A stretch of DNA of 64,000 nucleotides from Pseudozobellia sp. WGM2 (GTDB taxonomy: Bacteria > Bacteroidota > Bacteroidia > Flavobacteriales > Flavobacteriaceae). Location of the stretch: the NCBI RefSeq assembly GCF_017810075.1, contig NZ_JADNYK010000005.1, forward strand, positions 1-64,000, written 5' to 3'. Below the pieces are notes generated by a model. That model did no database searches. It was given only the letters and a program-made list of their open reading frames with translations, and was not told where the DNA came from. Of this stretch, positions 56,299 to 64,000 are shown in pieces; within the stretch, counting starts at the first letter, position 1, and each line of letters opens with the position of its first letter. A program made the translations under genes and the position numbers.

Positions 56299-56796
56299 TT
56301 ATTTTCTCTGGTAAGTTAAGTAAGTGAAGGCATATTTATGTCGCTCATCCTCAGGGTGAAATTCCTCTTGTACCAATTCCCAATCCGCAGTATTCAACTC
56401 AGGAAAAAAAGTATCGGCTTCCTCAAAGGTTCCATGAATCCGGGTAAGCTCTATTTTGTTGGAAAAAGATTCTCCGATATTATAAATTTCACCTCCGCCG
56501 ATAATATAAGTTAACGAATGGTCTTGAGTTAGCCCTAAGGCCTCTTCCATCGAATGAACCACTACACAATTTTCATGGGCAATAGTGTATGATGTATCTC
56601 TTGTGATTACAATATGCTTCCGGTTCGGCAACGGTTTGGGGAAGCTTTCATAGGTTTTTCTTCCCATAATCATCGGATGGCCCGTTGTCAGCTTTTTAAA
56701 ACGTTTAAAATCGTCGGGTAGGTGCCAAAGCAAGTCGTTGTCTTTGCCTAATGCATTATCTTCGGCTGCGGCAGCTATCATACAAATGGTATTCAC
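56299..56796 (-). CDS. folA: Dihydrofolate reductase
   Basis: 165 residues. The N-terminal strand and loop IAAAAEDNALGKDNDLLWHLPDDFKRFK holds the substrate Asp (LPDDF), then GHPMIMGRKTYES and IGGGEIYN form the NADPH site. It starts with GTG at 56796; an ATG five codons later would cut the first beta strand, so GTG is favoured. The 2TM-domain gene lies 63 bases upstream on the same strand. Confidence 0.93.
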   Translation of the reverse strand: MNTICMIAAAAEDNALGKDNDLLWHLPDDFKRFKKLTTGHPMIMGRKTYESFPKPLPNRKHIVITRDTSYTIAHENCVVVHSMEEALGLTQDHSLTYIIGGGEIYNIGESFSNKIELTRIHGTFEEADTFFPELNTADWELVQEEFHPEDERHKYAFTYLTYQRK

Positions 56797-56859
56797 TACT
56801 AATACTGTTTTTAAGTTGATATATCTGAGAACAAAAAATAGACCAATTTTTTGTAACGA

Positions 56860-57252
56860 TTAAGGTTCGATCTCTTTTTTGTTCACCTTAGATAATGGGA
56901 AATCCGTTTCTATTTCTTTTTGCAGTTCTGCGATACGCCTCTTCTGTTTGGCCACTAGTTTCTCACGCTGACTGCGTTCCCATTGGGCGCCCATGAACTT
57001 TTGGGTTATAAAGACATTGAATACATGAATGGCAAAAAGAAACCCCCAAAAAGTAATGGCCCAAATGAACCAATCGTAAGTTGCCCAATAGTTGAGTATT
57101 TTATTGATGAAAATCAAAAAAACACTACCTATAAGAAAGATCACAAAGTGAGCGTAAAGCCGTTTTTTCTGTTTAATTCTAGTTTGTGCATTCTCGAGCA
57201 GAACATGCTGTTCCAGTTCGACCTCCGATTTATTTTTATTCTTTGCAAACAT
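56860..57252 (-). CDS. 2TM domain-containing protein
   Basis: 130 residues: a basic N-terminal part (about 1-30), two helices (about 33-52 and 60-82) with the YWATYDWFIWAITFWGFLFAIHVF pattern of the 2TM family, then a cytosolic charged coiled-coil-like tail (ERSQREKLVAKQKRRIAEL). In other bacteria this helix pair precedes histidine kinases; stand-alone forms have no known role. Probably co-transcribed with folA. Confidence 0.78.
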   Translation of the reverse strand: MFAKNKNKSEVELEQHVLLENAQTRIKQKKRLYAHFVIFLIGSVFLIFINKILNYWATYDWFIWAITFWGFLFAIHVFNVFITQKFMGAQWERSQREKLVAKQKRRIAELQKEIETDFPLSKVNKKEIEP

Positions 57253-57320
57253 GTGAATGGCTATCTTTGAAAAGGTGCTTGTAACAAAGATACGTCAATT
57301 GCCATTTACCGAATAGAACT

Positions 57321-58409
57321 ATGGAAAACACACGAAAACATTTTCCCGTACTGAGCCAATACCTTTATGCCAATACGGCCTCTACTGGTCTTTTGAGTGA
57401 ACAGTTGATGACATGGCGTCAAGAGCATGACCTAGATTACTTAATTGGGGGCAGCCTAATGAAAATTAAGTCTGTGCAAGAATTGTTACCCCAGGTTAGA
57501 GCTACCGTTGCTAAATTCTTCAAGTGTGCCGAAGACAATACCGCATTGGTGCAGAATTTCAGCTTGGGCTTGAATATGATGTTAGAAGGACTTGAAGAAA
57601 ATCAAAATGTTCTTTTGGTCGAGAATGATTACCCATCGGTCAATTGGCCTTTTGAATGTCGTAAACACCATATTTCATACGCGGCGCTAGATGAAAATTT
57701 AGAGCAGAATATTTATGAAAAGCTCAAAACCGATAATATTTCAATTTTGGCTTTGAGTTTGGTGCAGTGGGCGACCGGTATCAAAATAGATTTTAATTTC
57801 TTAAGAGATATAAAGAAGGAGTATCCTGAATTGATAATTATAGCCGATGGTACACAATTCTGCGGTACCGTCGATTTCAATTTTGAAGAATCTCCTATAG
57901 ACATACTAGGGTCAAGTGCCTATAAGTGGTTGCTCTCCGGATATGGTAATGGTTTTATGCTATTTAAAAATGAAGTGAAAGATAGATTTAATTTGAACAC
58001 GGTAGGCTTTAACGCATCAAACCATAATCTTCAAAGTAGAGATAACATACCATTCAATAAACATTTCGAACCTGGTCATTTAGATACACTGAACTTCGGA
58101 AGCCTTAAATTTTCTTTAGAATATTTAGAAGGGTTAGGCATGGCCGAAATCGAAAATCACTTGCAGCATTTATCTAAAAAAGCTAAAAAAGCATTTACAG
58201 ATTTACATCTTTTGGACAAAGCGACAGTGGAGAGAAATGACCACAGCACCATTTTTAATATAAAAGGGGATGATGCTCTTTATCAAAAACTTACGGAACA
58301 AGGAGTGCTTTGCTCTCAACGTGGAGCAGGAATTCGTTTTAGTTTTCATTTTTACAATACTGAAGCGGAAATTGATAAGCTGGTAAAAATTTTAAGTTCA
58401 GCTACTTAA
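57321..58409 (+). CDS. Aminotransferase class V-fold PLP-dependent enzyme
   Basis: 362 residues. The cofactor Lys is in SSAYKWLLSGYGNGF (about residue 203), preceded by the PLP-phosphate Asp in IIADGTQFCG and an early TASTGLLS motif. Members include cysteine desulfurases, kynureninases and the ergothioneine C-S lyase EgtE. Egt genes lie 0.9 kb downstream on the other strand, so EgtE function is possible. No iron-sulfur-cluster gene neighbours. Specificity is undecided. Confidence 0.85.
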   Translation: MENTRKHFPVLSQYLYANTASTGLLSEQLMTWRQEHDLDYLIGGSLMKIKSVQELLPQVRATVAKFFKCAEDNTALVQNFSLGLNMMLEGLEENQNVLLVENDYPSVNWPFECRKHHISYAALDENLEQNIYEKLKTDNISILALSLVQWATGIKIDFNFLRDIKKEYPELIIIADGTQFCGTVDFNFEESPIDILGSSAYKWLLSGYGNGFMLFKNEVKDRFNLNTVGFNASNHNLQSRDNIPFNKHFEPGHLDTLNFGSLKFSLEYLEGLGMAEIENHLQHLSKKAKKAFTDLHLLDKATVERNDHSTIFNIKGDDALYQKLTEQGVLCSQRGAGIRFSFHFYNTEAEIDKLVKILSSAT

Positions 58410-58501
58410 CTTGTATAAACAAAAAATACCATGGGTTTTTTTTACATGAGATAATTAAATGTTATCTTATAATTGCGAAAATGATAAAAATACCTTGATC
58501 A

Positions 58502-58533
58502 TTGTAAATGAGGTTATTAATACGTTAGTTTTG
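58502..58533 (+). promoter_or_regulatory. Candidate promoter of the glycogen-binding-domain gene
   Basis: TTG at 58502-58504, a 21-base spacer, and TAGTTTTG at 58526-58533. The last part overlaps a TTTGCGCAAA palindrome that could be an operator. The start codon follows at 58580. Confidence 0.5.
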
Positions 58534-58579
58534 CGCAAACGTAACAGTGAAAATCTATCAATAATTAAAATAATTAAAT

Positions 58580-58879
58580 ATGGCAATTTCAAAACAATAT
58601 TTAAAGACAAGGCCAGTATGTAAAGTAACCTTCACAGTACCTGCAGAAGAAGCTGCAAAAGTTGCTGTTGTTGGAGATTTCAACAATTGGAAGGCGAACA
58701 AAGCTAGCTCATTGAAAAAATTGAAGAATGGTAGCTTTAAAGGTACTTTAGAATTACCCAAAGAATCTTCTTATGAGTTCAAGTATATCATCGATGGCAA
58801 CTATGTTAATGAAACGGAGGCCGATGGTTATAAGTGGAACGATTATGCCGGAGGTGAAAATGCGCTTCTTGAGCTTTAA
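58580..58879 (+). CDS. Isoamylase early-set / CBM48-like domain protein
   Basis: 99 residues forming one glycogen-binding-type immunoglobulin-like domain: VCKVTFTVPAEEAAKVAVVG, then DFNNWKANK, and the YEFKYIIDGNYVNE end. It is a stand-alone domain with no catalytic part, similar to AMPK-beta-type modules. It probably binds glycogen or another glucan in the cytosol, but the role is unknown. Confidence 0.85.
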   Translation: MAISKQYLKTRPVCKVTFTVPAEEAAKVAVVGDFNNWKANKASSLKKLKNGSFKGTLELPKESSYEFKYIIDGNYVNETEADGYKWNDYAGGENALLEL

Positions 58880-58905
58880 TAGCTAGTCAAAAGCTTAGAA
58901 ATATG

Positions 58906-58946
58906 AAAGCCGGCTTCGTTTTGAAAACGTTACCGGCTTTTATTTT
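58906..58946 (+). terminator. Terminator after the CBM48-like gene
   Basis: Outer stem AAAGCCGG/CCGGCTTT and inner stem CGTTTT/AAAACG form a hairpin followed by TATTTTG. It lies 26 bases after the stop, between convergent genes, so may act in both directions. Confidence 0.82.
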
Positions 58947-58994
58947 GTATTATTTAAATTATCTAGCAGCTTCTACTGTTCGTTAGTAGGAGCT

Positions 58995-59276
58995 TTATGG
59001 CTCAATTTTCACCCCTTTCCAAAAGGCAACCCTGCCTTTAATGTCTTTGGCAAGCTCACTTACTTCGGGGTAGTACCATGCTGCATCTTTGTTTATTTTT
59101 CCGTTGATCTCTATGGTATAATACGAAGCTACACCTTTCCACGGGCAGGTCGTATGACTGGTACTTTCTTTAAAATATTGCTTATCTATACTTTCAGCAG
59201 GAAAATAGTGATTGTTCTCAATTACTAATGTATCATCGCTCTCCGCGATTACAGTATCGTTCCAAATAGCTTTCAT
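58995..59276 (-). CDS. DUF427 domain-containing protein
   Basis: 93 residues with the DUF427 core: opening MKAIWNDTVIAESDDT, YFPAESI, then HTTCPWKGVASYYTIE with the conserved Cys-Pro-Trp-Lys-Gly, and AAWYYPEV. A small beta-rich cytosolic protein of unknown role, often near redox or thiol-related genes. It is just downstream of egtD on the same strand. Confidence 0.88.
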   Translation of the reverse strand: MKAIWNDTVIAESDDTLVIENNHYFPAESIDKQYFKESTSHTTCPWKGVASYYTIEINGKINKDAAWYYPEVSELAKDIKGRVAFWKGVKIEP

Positions 59277-59338
59277 TTTCCGGTTGTTTAATTTACCATA
59301 AGAGTTATGTCGTTAAAAGTATTTGAAACTTACCCGCT

Positions 59339-60313
59339 TTAACGGGCGGTACGTAGTACATAGTTTTTGTAATAGTTGTTTTTGTCCGCATATTGTTCGT
59401 AAATCTCGAAACCTGATTGTTCGGCCAACCATTTGACGGTCGCATCATCGTATTTCTGTGATATTTCTGTATGTATCGTTTCCCAAGGGGAAAATGATAT
59501 TTCAAGATTAAGTTTTTCAATTCTTACTGTTTGGGCAATCTCAGAGACCAAAAAGCTCTTGGCGGTACCAGTTTCAGGGTCGTAGACTTCCCAGTGTCTG
59601 AATGCACCTAAATCGAAGTTGGCATCAAGCTCAGAATTTATTCTAGCAAGAATATTTTTATTGAACTTGGCGGTAATGCCGGCTTTGTCGTTATATGCAT
59701 CTAAAATGGTCTGCGGATTCTTTTTTAAATCGCATCCTAAAAATAAAAAATCATTTTTGTGCATCAACTCTTGCACACTTTTAAGAAACTCAATAGCCTG
59801 TTTATGTAGAAGATTACCAATATTCGAACCCAAAAAAAGTATGACTTTTCGAGTTCCATTTTCATCGTTTATTTCCTTCAAGGCCTCGAAATAGGTACCT
59901 TGTTTAGGTACTGTGTTAATCTGGGGAAGTTCTTCCGATAATGATTTTTTCAGTCCGTTTAGTACACTTTGACTAATATCGATAGGTTGGTACTTAAATT
60001 TATAATTTTGATCAGAAAAGTATTTTAAAAGAATTTTGGTCTTTTTCCCATCACCCGCACCCAGCTCGATAAGCTTGAAAGGTTTGTTATCAGAAGAAAA
60101 AAGTGTGCCGATTTCAGATTGGTATTGGGTGAGAATATCAAACTCACAATCGGTAAGGTAGTATTCTGGCATCTTCATGATGGCCTGAAAAAGGGCATCT
60201 CCCTTTTCATCATAAAAATACTTTGACGATAAATGTTTCGGAAAATCAGTTAGGCCTTGGCGTATCTCTTTTTCAAATTGTGTTTCAATAGTAGGGGTGA
60301 TAGTTTCTTGCAT
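59339..60313 (-). CDS. egtD: L-histidine N(alpha)-methyltransferase
   Basis: 324 residues. It trimethylates histidine to hercynine, the first ergothioneine step. Features: KYFYDEKGDALFQAIMKMPEYYLTDCE, the SAM-binding LIELGAGDGKKTKILL near residue 83, and a late NIGNLLHKQAIEFL stretch. It lies 37 bases after egtB on the same strand, so both are likely in one operon. Confidence 0.92.
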   Translation of the reverse strand: MQETITPTIETQFEKEIRQGLTDFPKHLSSKYFYDEKGDALFQAIMKMPEYYLTDCEFDILTQYQSEIGTLFSSDNKPFKLIELGAGDGKKTKILLKYFSDQNYKFKYQPIDISQSVLNGLKKSLSEELPQINTVPKQGTYFEALKEINDENGTRKVILFLGSNIGNLLHKQAIEFLKSVQELMHKNDFLFLGCDLKKNPQTILDAYNDKAGITAKFNKNILARINSELDANFDLGAFRHWEVYDPETGTAKSFLVSEIAQTVRIEKLNLEISFSPWETIHTEISQKYDDATVKWLAEQSGFEIYEQYADKNNYYKNYVLRTAR

Positions 60314-60350
60314 GATAATATAGTCGAGTTGAGCAAATAAAACACACAGT

Positions 60351-61511
60351 CTAATGTGCCAAGCGAAAGCCTGTAAATTGCCACCTTAAAGAAGGTTGGA
60401 AAAAATTGCGATAGGTATGTCTTGTATGTTTTTTAGATGTAGCTACCGAAGCGCCACGAAGTACTTTTTGATTGACCATGAATTTACCGTTGTATTCACC
60501 AAGTGCTCCCTCTGCTTTTTGATAGTTGGGGTAAGGTAGGTAGGCGCTTTCTGTCCATTCCCATCTCTTTCCCCAAGGGAAGTATTTCTGAGCCGTTTCC
60601 CATTCAAATTCGGTAGGCAATCTATAACCTTTCCATTGGGCATAGGCAAAAGCTTCATAGTAAGAGATATGTGTTACTGGGGCTTCGGGGTTCACCTTTT
60701 GTAATCCGTTCAGGGTATAGTAGAACCATTCACCATCAATATTATGCCAATATAGCGGTGATTTGATATTATTTTGATTGACCCAATCCCAACCTTCGGC
60801 ATGCCAAAGTTGAAAGTTATTATATCCACCTGCTGAAATAAAGGCTATAAACTCAGCATTGGTCACTAATTTATTTGAAATTTCAAAAGGTTGAAGATAG
60901 ACCTTATGTCTGCCTAGTTCATTATCGTAACAGAAATCTTCCGAATCATGCCCGATTTCATAGATACCCTCGACCACCGGTATCCAATCTTGCTCGTGAT
61001 TTTCAACCACATGTTCCTCGAAATTTTCTGAATAAATAGGCAATAACGGGTTATTACCCAAAATATACTTGATGTCGGTAATCAATAACTCTTGATGTTG
61101 CTTTTCATGGTGTATTCCGATCTCAAGTAAATCATTCAGATGTCGATTCTGTCCGTCAGCAAATAATCTATTAATCGCATCGGTAACATATGACCGGTAT
61201 TCATAAACTTTCTCTACCGAGGGTCTCGATAGATTACCTCGGTCTGAACGTATTACTCGTTTGCCTACGGTCTCATAATAGCTATTGAATACGAAAGCGA
61301 AGTCGTCTGAGAATAATCTGTAATTCTCTGCATGAGGTTTCAGTATAAATTCTTCGAAAAACCAGGTCGAATGACCCAAATGCCATTTCGGAGGAGAAAC
61401 ATCGACAATGGGTTGAACCACATAGTCTTCAATCTCTAAAGGTTGGCAAATATGCTCTGTATGTTGTCGGGTCTCCAGAAAAAAATCTAAGAGTGTATCG
61501 GTAAGTATCAT
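60351..61511 (-). CDS. egtB: Ergothioneine biosynthesis protein EgtB (hercynine sulfoxide-forming iron oxygenase)
   Basis: 386 residues: a DinB-like N-terminal domain with the iron ligands His47 (LGHSTWFFEE) and His135/His139 (HHEKQHQE), and a C-terminal FGE-sulfatase fold (YRLPTEFEWETAQ, RGASVAT, RNFFQPSLRWQFTGFRLA). It couples hercynine to a thiol donor with O2. No egtA or egtC gene is near, so it may use cysteine or another thiol rather than gamma-glutamylcysteine. Starts the egtB-egtD operon. Confidence 0.92.
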   Translation of the reverse strand: MILTDTLLDFFLETRQHTEHICQPLEIEDYVVQPIVDVSPPKWHLGHSTWFFEEFILKPHAENYRLFSDDFAFVFNSYYETVGKRVIRSDRGNLSRPSVEKVYEYRSYVTDAINRLFADGQNRHLNDLLEIGIHHEKQHQELLITDIKYILGNNPLLPIYSENFEEHVVENHEQDWIPVVEGIYEIGHDSEDFCYDNELGRHKVYLQPFEISNKLVTNAEFIAFISAGGYNNFQLWHAEGWDWVNQNNIKSPLYWHNIDGEWFYYTLNGLQKVNPEAPVTHISYYEAFAYAQWKGYRLPTEFEWETAQKYFPWGKRWEWTESAYLPYPNYQKAEGALGEYNGKFMVNQKVLRGASVATSKKHTRHTYRNFFQPSLRWQFTGFRLAH

Positions 61512-61554
61512 CTGCGATTTAATTACCTTTTAAAGATACGTAATATGATGTTTT

Positions 61555-61562
61555 CAAAATTA
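61555..61562 (-). promoter_or_regulatory. Candidate -7 element of egtB
   Basis: On the minus strand this reads TAATTTTG (TAnnTTTG) 43 bases before the egtB start; a TTTG lies 24 bases further upstream (61590-61587), slightly longer than preferred. Confidence 0.4.
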
Positions 61563-61664
61563 TCGCATATAATCTTTAGGTTAACGCAAATAATAGGGGC
61601 GTGTGATTAAGAATAACAAATAATTGTCTATTTTCATGGCATAATCAACACTAAAACTTAAAAG

Positions 61665-62264
61665 ATGAAAAGAAAGATTTGGTTGTTGCTGGCACTGATT
61701 TTGAGTGCGTCGCAATATACCTATGCACAAGAGGTCAAACTTAAAAAAGCCTTCAATGGTAAAAATTTAAAAGGTTGGGTCGAGCCTGAAAATAATATTT
61801 GGTGGTCTGTCAATGACGGCGTGCTGTTTGCCAAAAGTGACCCTGAAAAAACGGGCTCTATTTTATGGACCGATAAAAACTATAACGATTTCGTAGTGGA
61901 AACTGATTTTCTTTATGGCGAAGGTACCGTTGATACAGGAATTTTCTTAAGAGAGGAAGCGCAGCAGATTCAGATGGGTATTTCCGGCTCTTTAAAACGA
62001 GATATGACAGGTTCACCATATATTGTCGGCAAAGGCTATCCTGTAGAAGCTGAGGGTGTGGCCGATATATTAAAACCGAACGAGTGGAACACGATTAAAA
62101 TCAAAGTGGTCGATAATGTATACACGGTCTGGCTAAATAATCAAGAAGTGGTTACCTACGAGGCTTCAGATGTGCCCGAAGAAGGCCCAATAGGTTTGCA
62201 ATTACACCCAGGACGTGATATGACCACAAGCTTCCGGAATATAAAAATTGCCAGTCTCAACTAA
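61665..62264 (+). CDS. DUF1080 (3-keto-disaccharide hydrolase-type) protein
   Basis: 199 residues with a signal peptide (cleavage after about Ala21) and no lipobox. A concanavalin-like beta-sandwich of the DUF1080 type: AFNGKNLKGWV near residue 29, WWSVNDGVL, DFVVETDFLY, TGIFLR, and a closing IGLQLHPGRDMTTSFRNIKI. Some members cleave 3-keto glycosides. The stop overlaps a possible start of the next gene (TAATG), so they form a pair. Confidence 0.85.
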   Translation: MKRKIWLLLALILSASQYTYAQEVKLKKAFNGKNLKGWVEPENNIWWSVNDGVLFAKSDPEKTGSILWTDKNYNDFVVETDFLYGEGTVDTGIFLREEAQQIQMGISGSLKRDMTGSPYIVGKGYPVEAEGVADILKPNEWNTIKIKVVDNVYTVWLNNQEVVTYEASDVPEEGPIGLQLHPGRDMTTSFRNIKIASLN

Positions 62265-62302
62265 TGTTGTTAACAATAATCAACTACAAACTATATATAG
62301 AA

Positions 62303-63400
62303 ATGATTTCAGGTTCTCTAAAATTTCGCACTGTTGTGCAAACGATTACATTATGCTTTGCTATATGTTTAATTTCCTGTAAAGAGGAACCCAAAAAAGA
62401 TGAAACGACAGCTATGTCAGAAGATGCCGATAAAAGAATTAAACTGGTAAAGAATGAAGCCGATAAAATGGTTGAGGTTATGATCGATGGCAAGTTGTTC
62501 ACCGCATACCGATATCCTGAGAATATTAAAAAACCGGTGCTCTATCCTTTAGTAACACCTGCGGGTACCAAAATTACCCGTAAGTTCCCATTAGAACCTT
62601 CAACGGGCGAGCGGGTAGACCACCCGCATCATGTTGGGGTCTGGTTCAATTACGGTGAAGTGAACGGACTTGATTTTTGGAATAACTCCGACTCGATAAA
62701 GGTTGAAGATCGTGCTAAGTATGGCACCATAGTTCATAAGAGTATTGAGGCCACAGAAGATGGTGATGACCAAGCTAGCCTAAAGGTTACAATGGATTGG
62801 GAAGCACCTGATGGGAAAATTTTACTCAAAGAAAATACCACTTTTGTCTTTAAAGGAAAAGATTCGGTATACACTATTGATAGAATTACGACACTTACGG
62901 CAGCTTCTGAAGATGTCTTGTTCAAAGATAATAAAGAGGGTATGTTGGGTATACGAGTAACTAGAGCTTTAGAGCTGCCTTCAGATAAACCATCTATTTT
63001 CACAGATGCCAACGGAAACCCTACACCCGTGGAAAAACTCAATAACGAAGGTGTTAATGGTAAATACGTAAATGCCGATGGTATTGAAGGGTTGGATACT
63101 TGGGGCAAACGTTCGAATTGGGTAAATCTTTTCTCGAATATTGAAGACGAAAAAATAGCCTTAGCTATTATCGACCACAAATCAAATGTGGGATACCCTA
63201 CGTATTGGCACTCTAGGGGTTACGGTCTTTTTGCTGCCAACCCTTTAGGGCAAGAAGTGTTCAGTGAGGGTGCCGAAAGCTTGAATTTTAAGTTGGATAA
63301 AGGTGATAGTACCACCTTCAAACATCGTATTGTAGTAGCCAATGGAGAATTGAATCAAGAAGATTTGAACGTAATGTTTTTAAAGTTTTCAGAACAATAA
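62303..63400 (+). CDS. DUF6807 (PmoA-like) family lipoprotein
   Basis: 365 residues from the ATG at 62303, which begins a lipoprotein signal (LISC, Cys26). An ATG at 62264 on the previous stop is possible but would spoil the signal. The body has the family core RYPENIKKPVLYPLVTPAGT, GERVDHPHHVGVWFNYGEVNG, and a late PTYWHSRGYGLFAANPLG. Called methane oxygenase PmoA in some databases but not related in role; it resembles a sugar-binding beta-sandwich. Likely acts with the DUF1080 protein on an exported glycoside. Confidence 0.82.
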   Translation: MISGSLKFRTVVQTITLCFAICLISCKEEPKKDETTAMSEDADKRIKLVKNEADKMVEVMIDGKLFTAYRYPENIKKPVLYPLVTPAGTKITRKFPLEPSTGERVDHPHHVGVWFNYGEVNGLDFWNNSDSIKVEDRAKYGTIVHKSIEATEDGDDQASLKVTMDWEAPDGKILLKENTTFVFKGKDSVYTIDRITTLTAASEDVLFKDNKEGMLGIRVTRALELPSDKPSIFTDANGNPTPVEKLNNEGVNGKYVNADGIEGLDTWGKRSNWVNLFSNIEDEKIALAIIDHKSNVGYPTYWHSRGYGLFAANPLGQEVFSEGAESLNFKLDKGDSTTFKHRIVVANGELNQEDLNVMFLKFSEQ

Positions 63401-63408
63401 ATAAAATC

Positions 63409-63448
63409 CGGATATAGCATCGATTTTAGCTATATCCGTATTTTTTTT
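63409..63448 (+). terminator. Terminator after the DUF1080/DUF6807 pair
   Basis: Perfect 10-bp stem CGGATATAGC/GCTATATCCG with a 10-base loop, then TA and a run of eight T. It also lies downstream of convergent thyA. Confidence 0.92.
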
Positions 63449-63465
63449 GTCTTGGGATTATTGTT

Positions 63466-64000
63466 CTAGACCGCTACAATACCCTTTATATGGGGGTGCG
63501 GATTGTAGTCGACCAATGTAAAGTCTTCAAATTTAAAGTCGAATATATCTTTAATCTCAGGATTAAGAATCATTTTTGGTAAAGGCCTCGGCTCTCTGCT
63601 TAATTGCAGTTCTACCTGCTCCATATGATTGTTGTAGATATGGGCATCTCCAAAAGTATGAACGAAATCACCGGCCTCATAACCGCAAACTTGCGCCATC
63701 ATCATAGTGAAAAGTGCATAGGAGGCTATGTTAAAGGGCACGCCTAAAAAAATGTCGGCGCTTCTTTGGTACAATTGGCACGAAAGCTTACCGTCTGCAA
63801 CATAAAATTGGAAAAAGGTATGGCAAGGGGGTAAGGCCGCTTTACCATTGGCAACATTTTCTGAGAAAGATTTTGAAGTATCCGGTAACACGCTAGGGTT
63901 CCAAGCAGACACCAACATTCTTCTACTGTTCGGATTGGTTTTTAAAGAATGGATAACCTCTTTTATTTGGTCGATTTCATCGTCGTTCCAGTTACGCCAT
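63466..64000 (-). CDS. thyA: Thymidylate synthase, C-terminal part (5' end outside window)
   Basis: The frame runs open to the window edge; the visible 178 residues include [10 protein letters not shown], the catalytic [34 protein letters not shown], and the closing [16 protein letters not shown]. The natural start lies beyond 64000; an internal ATG at 63918 is not the start, since the arginine-rich segment before it is conserved. It makes dTMP from dUMP. folA is 6.7 kb away. Confidence 0.95.
   Translation of the reverse strand, partial: WRNWNDDEIDQIKEVIHSLKTNPNSRRMLVSAWNPSVLPDTSKSFSENVANGKAALPPCHTFFQFYVADGKLSCQLYQRSADIFLGVPFNIASYALFTMMMAQVCGYEAGDFVHTFGDAHIYNNHMEQVELQLSREPRPLPKMILNPEIKDIFDFKFEDFTLVDYNPHPHIKGIVAV

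Noticed and set aside
62734-63180. A 148-codon open frame antisense to the DUF6807 gene
   Set aside because: Fully covered by a coding gene with signal peptide and family motifs; no promoter or homology for the antisense frame.
1-64000. CRISPR array, insertion sequence, integrase or prophage
   Set aside because: No regularly spaced repeats, transposase, integrase or phage structural gene was seen on either strand.

Overview
The window looks like chromosome of a marine member of the Flavobacteriaceae (Bacteroidota). The evidence is a SusC/SusD pair, gliding and type IX secretion genes (gldJ, porV), an ExbB/ExbD/TonB cluster, many lipoproteins with short lipoboxes, poor Shine-Dalgarno signals, and several matches to the Bacteroidota promoter pattern TTTG / TAnnTTTG. 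Genus is not decided here; sulfatases and unsaturated-uronide hydrolysis suggest an algal-polysaccharide degrader. No integrase, transposase, phage gene or CRISPR array was seen.

Layout. 0-0.12 kb: 3' end of a 5S rRNA with its terminator. 0.2-20.3 kb: a carbohydrate-use region. A plus-strand operon (GH88 unsaturated uronyl hydrolase, old-yellow-enzyme-type oxidoreductase, SDR, DUF3311 protein, SSS symporter) faces a minus-strand block (SusC, SusD, and a lipoprotein fusing an SGNH-like domain, a PVC-type propeller, HEAT-like repeats and cytochrome c). An AraC regulator, a D-tagatose-3-epimerase-like enzyme, a ThuA-like lipoprotein and two sulfatase lipoproteins follow on the plus strand. 20.4-28.8 kb: EamA transporter, glutamate synthase (gltD, gltB) and acyl-CoA dehydrogenase, all minus. 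29-35 kb: amino-acid dehydrogenase with a structured leader, NhaD, exbB-exbD-tonB and folC. 35-36.6 kb: two tRNA-Val genes (UAC and GAC anticodons) flanking a Tat-exported beta-propeller gene. 36.6-44.7 kb: murF, gldJ (split by a one-base frameshift), porV, cdd and two pyruvate dehydrogenase genes. 44.8-56.8 kb: M28 peptidase, SDR, a fused and apparently exported ethanolamine ammonia-lyase (EutB+EutC), SprT-like protein, mannose-1-phosphate guanylyltransferase, DUF389 protein, MlaF/MlaE transporter, PafA-type phosphatase, murI and folA. 56.8-64 kb: 2TM protein, class V aminotransferase, glycogen-binding-type domain protein, DUF427 protein, egtD/egtB, DUF1080 and DUF6807 proteins, and the 3' part of thyA, cut by the window end.

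How the genes may work together. The first 20 kb reads as a polysaccharide-utilization region. Lipoprotein sulfatases desulfate a glycan, SusCD import oligomers using TonB energy, and a cytosolic GH88 removes unsaturated uronic acid. OYE, SDR and the SSS transporter then handle the products. The cytochrome-c-fused propeller, ThuA and the epimerase-like enzyme suggest an oxidative keto-sugar branch, to which the distant DUF1080/DUF6807 pair could also belong. No polysaccharide lyase is present, so the substrate is unknown.

The strongest unusual observations are the EutB-EutC fusion with a Tat-like signal and all ethanolamine-binding residues kept; the gldJ frameshift at a slippery A6 run; the absence of porU between gldJ and porV; and the tiny-ORF RNA leader before the amino-acid dehydrogenase.
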